A DNA stretch of 6,952 nucleotides from Bacteroidaceae bacterium (GTDB taxonomy: Bacteria; Bacteroidota; Bacteroidia; Bacteroidales; Bacteroidaceae): NCBI GenBank assembly GCA_017466965.1, contig JAFTTD010000005.1, positions 1 to 6,952 of the forward strand, in the 5' to 3' direction. Below, piece by piece: positions 1-5,932 of the stretch (position 1 is the stretch's first letter; each line of letters begins with the position of its first letter). The notes beneath the pieces are model-generated. The model was not told the DNA's origin. It worked only from the letters and a program-made list of their open reading frames with translations, and ran no database searches. The translations under genes and the position numbers were made by a program.

Positions 1-1302
1 AGGGCCGACAGAATGAAAACAGGAACCCCTGTAAGAATAGACAAGAGAAGCGTTGACTTCAGCCTAATGACCCCTCAAGAAGGCGAAGATGATTTCCACA
101 CATTCTCGTTCATGAACGAGCCAAGAAAACTGAAACAGTTGCCTTGCTGGACTTGCTACACAAACGAGGAAGTACACGAGAAACTTCGTTCTGGATTTGC
201 CGACTCACCACTCTATAACGGAGAAATACAAAGTATAGGTCCGCGCTACTGTCCAAGCATAGAAACAAAACTGCATACATTCCCCGACAAGGATATGCAC
301 CAGCTGTTTCTTGAACCAGAAGGTGAAACCACGAACGAAATGTATCTGAACGGATTCTCATCATCCCTCCCTATGGACATACAAATCGAAGCGCTGAGAC
401 TTATACCTTGCTTCAGGGACATGGTGGTGTATCGCCCGGGCTATGCCATAGAATACGACTTCTTCGACCCTACCCAACTCACCCATACTCTTGAATCAAA
501 AACAATCAAGAACCTGTATTTTGCAGGGCAAGTAAACGGAACCACAGGATACGAAGAAGCAGCAGGACAAGGCTTGATAGCAGGCATAAACGCAGCAATA
601 AAATGCGGAGGAGGAAAAGAGTTCATACTAAACCGCAACGAAGCATATATAGGAGTACTCATAGATGATCTTGTAACTAAAGGCGTTGACGAGCCATACA
701 GAATGTTCACATCACGCGCTGAATACAGAATTCTTCTGAGACAGGACGACGCCGACATGAGACTGACAGAGAAGAGCTACAACATCGGACTTGCCACACG
801 TGAGCGGTACGAAAGAATGCTATCTAAAAAAGAAGCTATAGCACATCTTGTTGACTTCACAGACAACTTCTCTATAAAGCCAGCACTCATCAACGACACC
901 CTTGAAAGTCTTAACACAGCCCCACTCCGTCAAGGATGCAAACTATCCGACCTCATTGGACGGCCACAGATTACAATAAACAACATAGCTCCACACATCA
1001 AAAGTTTCATGAGTGAGATAGAAAAAATCACTGACAGAAAAGATGAGATTGTTGAAGCTACAGAAATTCTTATAAAATACAAAGGATACATAGAACGGGA
1101 ACATATGGTGGCAGACAAAATGCTAAGACTTGAGAACATCAAGATACAGGACAAATTTGATTATGCCAACATGAACCAAATTACCATCGAAGCACGACAG
1201 AAACTCGCCGCCATAAATCCGGCAACTCTTGCACAGGCAAGCAGAATACCAGGAGTTTCGCCAAGCGACATAAACATAATGCTGGTTTTGCTTGGAAGGT
1301 AA
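1..1302 (+). CDS. mnmG: tRNA uridine-5-carboxymethylaminomethyl modification enzyme MnmG (GidA), 5' end missing
   Basis: MnmG is the FAD-dependent partner of the GTPase MnmE. Together they place the (carboxymethyl)aminomethyl group on C5 of the wobble uridine in certain tRNAs, in the cytoplasm. The frame is open from base 1 (R-A-D-R before the Met at 13), so the gene starts outside the window; the Met at 13 lies inside the conserved RMKTGTP motif and is not the start. By comparison with the roughly 620-630-residue family, about 195 residues including the N-terminal dinucleotide-binding fold are missing. Visible family blocks in order are RMKTGTPVRID, GPRYCPSIE with its invariant Cys at 250-252, HQLFLEPEG, RPGYAIEYDFFDP, LYFAGQVNGTTGYEEAAGQG (FAD-binding region), and the C-terminal helical domain with EPYRMFTSRAEYRILLRQDDAD and the closing ASRIPGVSPSDI. 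The stop is TAA at 1300-1302. There is no frameshift. A parS site follows 25 bases after the stop. Confidence 0.97.
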   Translation, partial: RADRMKTGTPVRIDKRSVDFSLMTPQEGEDDFHTFSFMNEPRKLKQLPCWTCYTNEEVHEKLRSGFADSPLYNGEIQSIGPRYCPSIETKLHTFPDKDMHQLFLEPEGETTNEMYLNGFSSSLPMDIQIEALRLIPCFRDMVVYRPGYAIEYDFFDPTQLTHTLESKTIKNLYFAGQVNGTTGYEEAAGQGLIAGINAAIKCGGGKEFILNRNEAYIGVLIDDLVTKGVDEPYRMFTSRAEYRILLRQDDADMRLTEKSYNIGLATRERYERMLSKKEAIAHLVDFTDNFSIKPALINDTLESLNTAPLRQGCKLSDLIGRPQITINNIAPHIKSFMSEIEKITDRKDEIVEATEILIKYKGYIEREHMVADKMLRLENIKIQDKFDYANMNQITIEARQKLAAINPATLAQASRIPGVSPSDINIMLVLLGR

Positions 1303-1327
1303 CAACAAAACAACAAACAGTACACAT

Positions 1328-1343
1328 TGTTTCACGTGGAACA
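1328..1343. promoter_or_regulatory. parS: parS-type ParB-binding site, copy 1 (mnmG-apt gap)
   Basis: The 16-mer TGTTTCACGTGGAACA reads on the other strand as TGTTCCACGTGAAACA, an exact fit to the consensus TGTTNCACGTGAAACA bound by chromosomal ParB/Spo0J proteins in many phyla. With one flanking base on each side it forms an 18-bp near-palindrome, TTGTTTCACGTGGAACAA. It lies in the 78-base gap between mnmG and apt, outside coding sequence. In other bacteria such sites cluster near oriC; ParB loads there as a CTP-dependent clamp and recruits ParA and SMC. Binding here is inferred, because no parA or parB gene is in the window. Confidence 0.9.
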
Positions 1344-1380
1344 ACAGCGGCCGCAAAATTAAAATTCTAAACAACATAAC

Positions 1381-1905
1381 ATGGAACACCTTAAAAAGAA
1401 CCTCAGACTGATACCCGACTTTCCTGAAAAAGGAATTTTGTTTCGGGATGTAACAACCCTATTCTGTGACAACAAGTGTCTTGAAATAATGGAAGAAAAA
1501 ATCTACGAACTCTACAAAGACAAAGGAATAACAAAAGTGGTAGGCGTAGAATCAAGAGGGTTTGTTATGGGGGCAATCATAGCAAGAAGACTTAATGCCG
1601 GACTTGTGCTTTGCAGAAAGAAAGGAAAACTTCCAGGAGAAACTATCAGCGCCACTTACGATAAGGTGTACGGAACTGACACAGTAGAAATACACAAAGG
1701 CAGCATCAACAAAGAAGACGTTGTGCTAATACACGACGATTTGCTCGCAACAGGAGGCACAATAAAAGCAGCATGGGACTTGGTGAAAAGATTCAATCCT
1801 CAAAAATGCTACATGAATTTCATTGTAGAAATAAGGGATGAAGGACTAAAGGGCAGAGAGTTTATCGGAAACGAAATAGAAATTACAACCCTAATAAACG
1901 ATTGA
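1381..1905 (+). CDS. apt: Adenine phosphoribosyltransferase
   Basis: The enzyme joins adenine and phosphoribosyl pyrophosphate (PRPP) to make AMP and pyrophosphate, salvaging purine in the cytoplasm. The 174-residue product has the usual compact type I phosphoribosyltransferase length (about 170-185). Seen in order are the N-terminal LRLIPDFPEKGILFRDVTTL block typical of APRT, the VVGVESRGFVMGAIIARRL loop, the RKKGKLPGETI flexible-loop segment, and the PRPP-binding motif VVLIHDDLLATGGT at residues 114-127 with its paired acidic residues D119 and D120. The start is the ATG at 1381, preceded by an A-rich leader without a Shine-Dalgarno site, as is usual in Bacteroidota. A parS site sits in the gap on each side of the gene. 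Orientation agrees with mnmG and uvrC and the gaps are short, so co-transcription is possible but is not shown by the sequence. Confidence 0.97.
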   Translation: MEHLKKNLRLIPDFPEKGILFRDVTTLFCDNKCLEIMEEKIYELYKDKGITKVVGVESRGFVMGAIIARRLNAGLVLCRKKGKLPGETISATYDKVYGTDTVEIHKGSINKEDVVLIHDDLLATGGTIKAAWDLVKRFNPQKCYMNFIVEIRDEGLKGREFIGNEIEITTLIND

Positions 1906-1926
1906 TTATTTAGAATAACCGCAAGG

Positions 1927-1942
1927 TGTTTCACGTGGAACA
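1927..1942. promoter_or_regulatory. parS: parS-type ParB-binding site, copy 2 (apt-uvrC gap)
   Basis: This is the identical 16-mer TGTTTCACGTGGAACA, in the same orientation as copy 1 and 599 bases downstream of it. It lies in the 71-base gap between apt and uvrC, 34 bases before the uvrC ATG. The exact match to the ParB consensus, the intergenic position, and the pairing with copy 1 make chance occurrence very unlikely. Translated from the GTG at 1926, it reads MFHVEH, a peptide that turns up when parS is mistaken for coding sequence. Confidence 0.9.
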
Positions 1943-1976
1943 TTTATGCGGTTATATATTTATTAGAAATAGAAAA

Positions 1977-3794
1977 ATGAGCAAAGAGAACGAAAGGATT
2001 GAAAGACTTAAAAACATAGTTCTTAACCTGCCAGAACTTCCTGGTTGTTATCAGTACTTTGATAAAAACAAGGAGATAATCTATGTTGGAAAGGCCAAAA
2101 ACCTAAAACGTAGAGTAAGCTCGTATTTCAACAAAAACCAGCAATCAAGAAAAACACAAATTCTTGTAAGCAAAATAGAAGATATAAACTACGTTATAGT
2201 ACCAACAGACGAAGACGCACTTCTGTTAGAAAATAATCTTATTAAAAAATTTAAGCCCCGTTACAACATATTACTTAAAGACGACAAATCATATCCTTCT
2301 GTATGTGTAACGAACGAATACTTCCCACGCGTATTTAAGACAAGAAAAATTCTAAACGACGGTTCAACATATTACGGGCCCTTCAGCCATGCAGGCACAT
2401 TAAACAACATGTTGGAACTAATCAATAAAATGTTCCAAATAAGAAGATGCCGTATGCCAATGACAGAAGAAATGATAAGAAAAGGAAAATACCAAACATG
2501 CCTTGAATACCATATAATAAACTGCAAAGCACCATGCATAGGACTTCAAAGCAGAGAAGACTACATGAAGAGCATCGGTCAAATCAGGGAAATACTAAAA
2601 GGCAACACACGCATGGTTTGTGAAAAACTCTTGTCTGAAATGAAATCATTATCAGAAGAAATGCGGTTTGAAGAGGCTCAAGCAATAAAAGTCAAATATG
2701 ATTTAGCTGTTGATTTTTGTGAAAAAAGCGAAGTAATAGCACATTCATACCATAACATGGATGTATTCTCTATCGTTGACGACGAAGACTCGGCTTTTAT
2801 TAACTTTTTGCATATAACAAACGGATGCATTAACCAAACATACACATTTGAGTACAAAAAGAAAATAGACGAATCAAAAGAAGATCTATTAGCCCTTGGA
2901 ATCATTGAAATGAGAGAAAGGTTTAAGAGCAACTCAAAAGAAATAGTGGTTCCATTCACATTGGAGACAGAATTAAAAGATGTTACATTCACTGTACCAG
3001 TAAGAGGAGACAAAAAACATCTTTTAGATCTTTCTATAATGAACGTGAAGCAATACAAATTCGACCGAATAAAACAGGCAGAAAAACTGAATCCGGAACA
3101 AAGAAGCGTGAATATACTGAAAGAATTACAGAATAAATTAGGACTTAAGAAACTGCCTTATCATATAGAATGTTTTGACAACTCCAACATATCAGGTTCT
3201 AGTGCTGTTGCAGGATGCGTTGTGTTCAAAAAAGCAAAACCATCAAAGAACGACTACAGAAAATACAACATAAAGACTGTTGAAGGCCCCGATGACTACG
3301 CATCTATGGGCGAAGTTGTCTTCAGACGATATTCAAGAGCAATATCGGAAGGAACTCCCCTTCCCGACCTGATTATAACCGACGGAGGCAAAGGACAGAT
3401 GGAAGTAGTCAGAAAGGTCATTGAAGACGATTTGGGTTTGAACATACCAATAGCCGGATTAGCTAAAGACGGAAAACACCGCACATCAGAATTACTGTTT
3501 GGTTTTCCTCAACAAACAATAGGAATAGAACAAAGAAGCTCATTATTCAATTTCCTAACAAGAATTCAAGATGAAGTACACAGATACGCAATCACATTCC
3601 ACAGAGACAAAAGAAGCAAGAAACAACTGCAATCAGAACTTGACGGAATCAAGGGCATAGGACCGGCAACAAAATCAGAATTATTAAAAAAATTCAAGAG
3701 TATAAAAAGAATAAAAGAAGCAAGTGAAAATGAAATTGCTGAAATCATAGGAAAAGCGAAGGCTAAAATACTTTTAGAAGGACTAAAAACATAA
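1977..3794 (+). CDS. uvrC: UvrABC excinuclease subunit C
   Basis: UvrC makes the 3' and 5' incisions around DNA lesions marked by UvrA and UvrB. From the ATG at 1977 the product is 605 residues, the normal length; LPELPGCYQYF and IIYVGKAKNLKRR then fall at residues 18-46, as expected. The open frame extends to a GTG at 1926, but those 17 extra codons lie over the parS site and are not like UvrC. Domains: N-terminal GIY-YIG nuclease (about 16-95) with G23-x-Y25 and Y36-V-G38; four cysteines C158, C175, C183 and C187, whose last two spacings (x7, x3) match the 4Fe-4S ligands described in E. coli UvrC; a UVR helix pair binding UvrB (about 217-242); an RNase H-like C-terminal nuclease with D401 (ECFDNSN), D469 (IITDGGK) and H535 (DEVHRYA) as the likely catalytic triad; and a C-terminal helix-hairpin-helix region (GIKGIGPATKSELL). 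Everything needed for activity appears present. Confidence 0.97.
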   Translation: MSKENERIERLKNIVLNLPELPGCYQYFDKNKEIIYVGKAKNLKRRVSSYFNKNQQSRKTQILVSKIEDINYVIVPTDEDALLLENNLIKKFKPRYNILLKDDKSYPSVCVTNEYFPRVFKTRKILNDGSTYYGPFSHAGTLNNMLELINKMFQIRRCRMPMTEEMIRKGKYQTCLEYHIINCKAPCIGLQSREDYMKSIGQIREILKGNTRMVCEKLLSEMKSLSEEMRFEEAQAIKVKYDLAVDFCEKSEVIAHSYHNMDVFSIVDDEDSAFINFLHITNGCINQTYTFEYKKKIDESKEDLLALGIIEMRERFKSNSKEIVVPFTLETELKDVTFTVPVRGDKKHLLDLSIMNVKQYKFDRIKQAEKLNPEQRSVNILKELQNKLGLKKLPYHIECFDNSNISGSSAVAGCVVFKKAKPSKNDYRKYNIKTVEGPDDYASMGEVVFRRYSRAISEGTPLPDLIITDGGKGQMEVVRKVIEDDLGLNIPIAGLAKDGKHRTSELLFGFPQQTIGIEQRSSLFNFLTRIQDEVHRYAITFHRDKRSKKQLQSELDGIKGIGPATKSELLKKFKSIKRIKEASENEIAEIIGKAKAKILLEGLKT

Positions 3795-3852
3795 TACAAA
3801 GAGAGAAAACCATAAATAAAAACATTAACACATTGTATATCAATTAATTAAA

Positions 3853-3880
3853 TAACATCCACAACTAAAAAAGGATGTTA
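3853..3880. terminator. Hairpin in the uvrC-dtd gap, possible weak terminator
   Basis: TAACATCC (3853-3860) and GGATGTTA (3873-3880) are perfect 8-base complements around a 12-base A-rich loop, starting 58 bases after the uvrC stop. On the + strand the stem is followed by TGCTTG, not by a T run, so it is not a classical intrinsic terminator. It may mark the end of the uvrC transcript or protect its 3' end. The role is inferred only from position and from the promoter-like box that follows. Confidence 0.35.
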
Positions 3881-3936
3881 TGCTTGAAAAAACAAAATAA
3901 ACATCAAAGAATAAGACTATACAATTCTTTTTTTAG

Positions 3937-3944
3937 TAAATTTG
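3937..3944 (+). promoter_or_regulatory. Candidate Bacteroidota -7 promoter box for dtd-mazG
   Basis: TAAATTTG fits the Bacteroidota primary-sigma -7 consensus TAnnTTTG at every fixed position and lies 26 bases before the dtd ATG, giving a plausible short leader. No clear TTTG -33 element is visible 19-21 bases upstream, which lowers confidence. Its position after the 3853-3880 hairpin supports a separate dtd-mazG transcript. Confidence 0.4.
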
Positions 3945-3970
3945 CGTGTTAAAAAATTTAGATACCAAGT

Positions 3971-4423
3971 ATGAGAGCAGTAATTCAAAGAGTTAAAGAG
4001 GCATCCGTAAGTATAGAAGGAAATATAAAATCAAGTATAAAAGACGGATATTTGGTTCTTGTCGGAATAGAAGAAGCTGACAACAAAGAAGACATAGAAT
4101 GGCTTTGCAAGAAAATTGTAGGTTTGAGAGTTTTTGATGACGAAAACCACGTTATGAACAAATCAATAAAAGATATAGATGGCGAAATACTCGTCATCAG
4201 CCAATTCACATTATGGGCATCATACAAAAAAGGAAACAGGCCATCATATCTTAGAGCAGGCAGCCACGCTATCACAGTTCCACTATACGAACAATTCTGC
4301 AATGTCCTGAGCCAAACACTTGGCAAGGAAGTAGGAACAGGTGTGTTTGGGGCAGACATGCAGGTTTCATTGATCAACGACGGTCCTGTAACAATCTGCA
4401 TGGACACTAAAAACAAGGAGTAA
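3971..4423 (+). CDS. dtd: D-aminoacyl-tRNA deacylase (D-Tyr-tRNA deacylase)
   Basis: DTD hydrolyses D-amino acids, and also glycine mischarged on tRNA-Ala, from tRNAs, keeping them out of protein synthesis. The 150-residue product has normal family length and starts with the typical MRAVIQRV. Both active-site signatures are present: SQFTLWA at residues 77-83, with the conserved Ser77-Gln78-Phe79-Thr80, and NDGPVTI at 136-142, containing the Gly138-Pro139 pair that reaches into the partner subunit of the homodimer to exclude L-amino acids. The enzyme is cytoplasmic. The gene follows uvrC after a 176-base gap holding a hairpin and a candidate -7 box. Its TAA overlaps the ATG of the next gene by one base. 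No missing residues are seen. Confidence 0.97.
   Translation: MRAVIQRVKEASVSIEGNIKSSIKDGYLVLVGIEEADNKEDIEWLCKKIVGLRVFDDENHVMNKSIKDIDGEILVISQFTLWASYKKGNRPSYLRAGSHAITVPLYEQFCNVLSQTLGKEVGTGVFGADMQVSLINDGPVTICMDTKNKE
4415..4420 (+). promoter_or_regulatory. Shine-Dalgarno-like AAGGAG at the dtd-mazG junction
   Basis: AAGGAG forms the last two sense codons of dtd (Lys-Glu) and ends two bases before the next ATG in ...AAGGAGTAATGG. The sequence complements the 16S anti-Shine-Dalgarno region, but the two-base spacer is shorter than the usual 5-9, and Bacteroidota rarely rely on such sites. Re-initiation after termination at the TAATG overlap is enough to explain translation, so this site may be incidental. 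Confidence 0.3.
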
Positions 4424-4755
4424 TGGAAAATTTAACACTCGAACAACTACAAGAAAAAGTTGATTGCTGGATAAAAGAATATGGGGTTCGCTATTTCAAC
4501 GAACTCACAAACATGGCAATCCTCACAGAAGAAGTAGGTGAATTAGCCAGAATCATGGCAAGAAAATACGGTGAACAATCATTCAAAGAAGGAGAAAAAG
4601 ACAATATAGCCGATGAAATGGCAGACATTCTTTGGGTTCTATGCTGCTTGGCAAACCAAACAGGCGTTAATCTAACAGAAGCGTTTGAGGCGAACATAAG
4701 AAAAAAAACCAACAGGGATAAAGAAAGGCACTTAACTAATAAAAAACTTTCTTGA
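4423..4755 (+). CDS. MazG-like nucleotide pyrophosphohydrolase
   Basis: This 110-residue protein is a single MazG-type all-alpha NTP pyrophosphohydrolase domain. Such enzymes split NTPs or dNTPs to the monophosphate and pyrophosphate, usually to remove non-canonical or excess nucleotides. The metal-binding signature is present: E36-E37-x-x-E40 in TEEVGELARI, followed by E65-x-x-D68 in ADEMADILWVL. It has half the length of E. coli MazG (two domains) and resembles the short, dimeric or tetrameric single-domain forms. The exact substrate cannot be read from the sequence, so I give no symbol. The ATG overlaps the dtd stop by one base (TAATG), which indicates translational coupling and one mRNA. 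The C-terminal tail is Lys/Arg-rich (about residues 92-108), as is common in small members. Confidence 0.88.
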   Translation: MENLTLEQLQEKVDCWIKEYGVRYFNELTNMAILTEEVGELARIMARKYGEQSFKEGEKDNIADEMADILWVLCCLANQTGVNLTEAFEANIRKKTNRDKERHLTNKKLS

Positions 4756-4862
4756 AAGCTGTAGAAACCCTAAACCAAATCTCTGTTACAAAGATATGTA
4801 TAAACAAAAAGAATAAAAATACCATATACTTAAAAATCACTTAAAATCAAATATTATTTAAT

Positions 4863-5810
4863 ATGGAATACAATCATTTTCATGACAATTTTGACTGCGA
4901 TTGTGAACACAACGAGGACGATCACGAGTTAAGCAAATATGAGCAAGTATTTAAGATGTATGACGTTAATATTGACGACAAATCTATCAAACGACAGACC
5001 ACTACCCTACTTGCAGAAAGAGTTAAGGAGAATGACAATCCTGAGGTTAAGAAATTTCTTTTCAACAGTATAGAACTCACAACACTAAAGACAACAGACA
5101 ACTACGAAAGTGTATTGAGTCTTATTGAAAAAGTAAATGATTTTGACACTCAATACCCTGAATTAGGCCACGTTGCTACAGTGTGTGTATTTCCTAACTT
5201 CGCTGGATTATGCCATGATACACTTGAAAACGAAGAAATAGAGATAACTTGCGTATCAGGATGCTTCCCATCTTCACAAAGTTTTCTTGAAGTGAAAGTA
5301 GCAGAAACAGCCTTAGCTATACAAGACGGTGCAACAGAAATAGATATTGTAATGCCTGTAGGCAAATTTCTTTCTGGCGACTATGAAGATATATACGATG
5401 AAATCAGTGAAATAAAGTCTGTTTGCGGTGACAAAAAACTTAAGGTAATACTTGAAACAGGCTGTCTGAAAACAGCTTCTAACATAAAGAAAGCAGCATT
5501 ATTAGCAATGTATTCTGGCGCTGATTACATTAAAACATCAACAGGAAAACTTGAACCTGCTGCAACTCCAGAAGCTGCACTTGTCATGTGTCAGGCTATC
5601 AAGGAGTATTACGACAAAACAGGTATCCAAACAGGATTTAAGCCTGCTGGCGGAATGAAAACAGTAGAAGATGCGCTTTCATACTATACCATTGTTAAAG
5701 AAGTTCTCGGAGAGAAATTGCTGAACAACAAAATGTTCAGATTAGGCACAAGCAGTTTAGCAAACACATTATTGAATGACATCTTAGGAGAAGAAGTAAA
5801 TTTCTTTTAA
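4863..5810 (+). CDS. deoC: Deoxyribose-phosphate aldolase (DERA) with acidic/His/Cys N-terminal tail
   Basis: DeoC splits 2-deoxyribose 5-phosphate into glyceraldehyde 3-phosphate and acetaldehyde, feeding deoxynucleoside carbon into glycolysis in the cytoplasm. It is a class I, Schiff-base, TIM-barrel enzyme. Catalytic residues are visible: D161 (TEIDIVMP), the Schiff-base Lys K224 (YIKTSTGK) and K260 (GFKPAGGMKT). They line up with E. coli D102, K167 and K201 at a near-constant offset of 57-59, so the core is intact and the N-terminus is about 58 residues longer than in E. coli. Part of that extension (about residues 24-60, KYEQVF onward) looks, from memory, like other Bacteroidota DeoC proteins. 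The first 23 residues are extra and unusually rich in His, Cys, Asp and Glu. No in-frame ATG, GTG or TTG lies between the ATG at 4863 and the Met at residue 32, so the tail is probably translated. A 107-base A/T-rich gap precedes the gene without a clear promoter, and a strong terminator follows. Confidence 0.95.
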   Translation: MEYNHFHDNFDCDCEHNEDDHELSKYEQVFKMYDVNIDDKSIKRQTTTLLAERVKENDNPEVKKFLFNSIELTTLKTTDNYESVLSLIEKVNDFDTQYPELGHVATVCVFPNFAGLCHDTLENEEIEITCVSGCFPSSQSFLEVKVAETALAIQDGATEIDIVMPVGKFLSGDYEDIYDEISEIKSVCGDKKLKVILETGCLKTASNIKKAALLAMYSGADYIKTSTGKLEPAATPEAALVMCQAIKEYYDKTGIQTGFKPAGGMKTVEDALSYYTIVKEVLGEKLLNNKMFRLGTSSLANTLLNDILGEEVNFF

Positions 5811-5860
5811 AAGAAAATACAGATAGAATAAGATGTTCAAAACAATAGAACACTAAAAAC

Positions 5861-5903
5861 AAAACAAGCCAACTTGCTGATAACATGCAAATTGGCTTGT
5901 TTT
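5861..5903. terminator. Bidirectional intrinsic terminator between deoC and the convergent synthase gene
   Basis: AAAACAAGCCAA (5861-5872) pairs perfectly with TTGGCTTGTTTT (5892-5903). After one C/A mismatch the stem continues with TTGC/GCAA (5874-5877 and 5887-5890) around a 9-base loop. The stem ends in A's on the left and T's on the right, so either strand gives a hairpin followed by U's. It starts 50 bases after the deoC stop and ends 29 bases before the stop of the leftward gene, as expected for a shared terminator of convergent genes. Confidence 0.88.
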
Positions 5904-5932
5904 AATATAGTTTCTATTTAATTATTTAGCTA

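Noticed and set aside
797..802. A third CACGTG core, inside mnmG, as a possible parS site.
   Set aside because: Its flanks (TGCCA and AGCGG) match only a few of the ten outer consensus positions, and it lies in conserved coding sequence.
1123..1389. A minus-strand open frame across the mnmG end and parS copy 1, containing FHVKQ.
   Set aside because: FHVKQ is parS read as protein; the rest is antisense to mnmG and not protein-like.
1955..1962. TATATTTA before uvrC as a -7 promoter box.
   Set aside because: It misses the final G of TAnnTTTG, and no good -33 element is present; an A/T-rich leader gives such matches easily.
3880..3900. A tiny open frame (ATG, six sense codons and a stop) after the 3853-3880 hairpin, as a leader peptide.
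   Set aside because: It is too short, has no regulatory codon run and no following attenuator structure.
3985..4416. A 143-codon open frame on the minus strand opposite dtd.
   Set aside because: It lies wholly within the well-supported dtd gene, shows no recognisable family, and is a shadow of the dtd codons.
4828..4849. A near-direct repeat (ACTTAAAAATC / ACTTAAAATCA) before deoC as an operator.
   Set aside because: It is made almost only of A and T in an A/T-rich gap, so chance is likely; no dyad symmetry or promoter anchors it.
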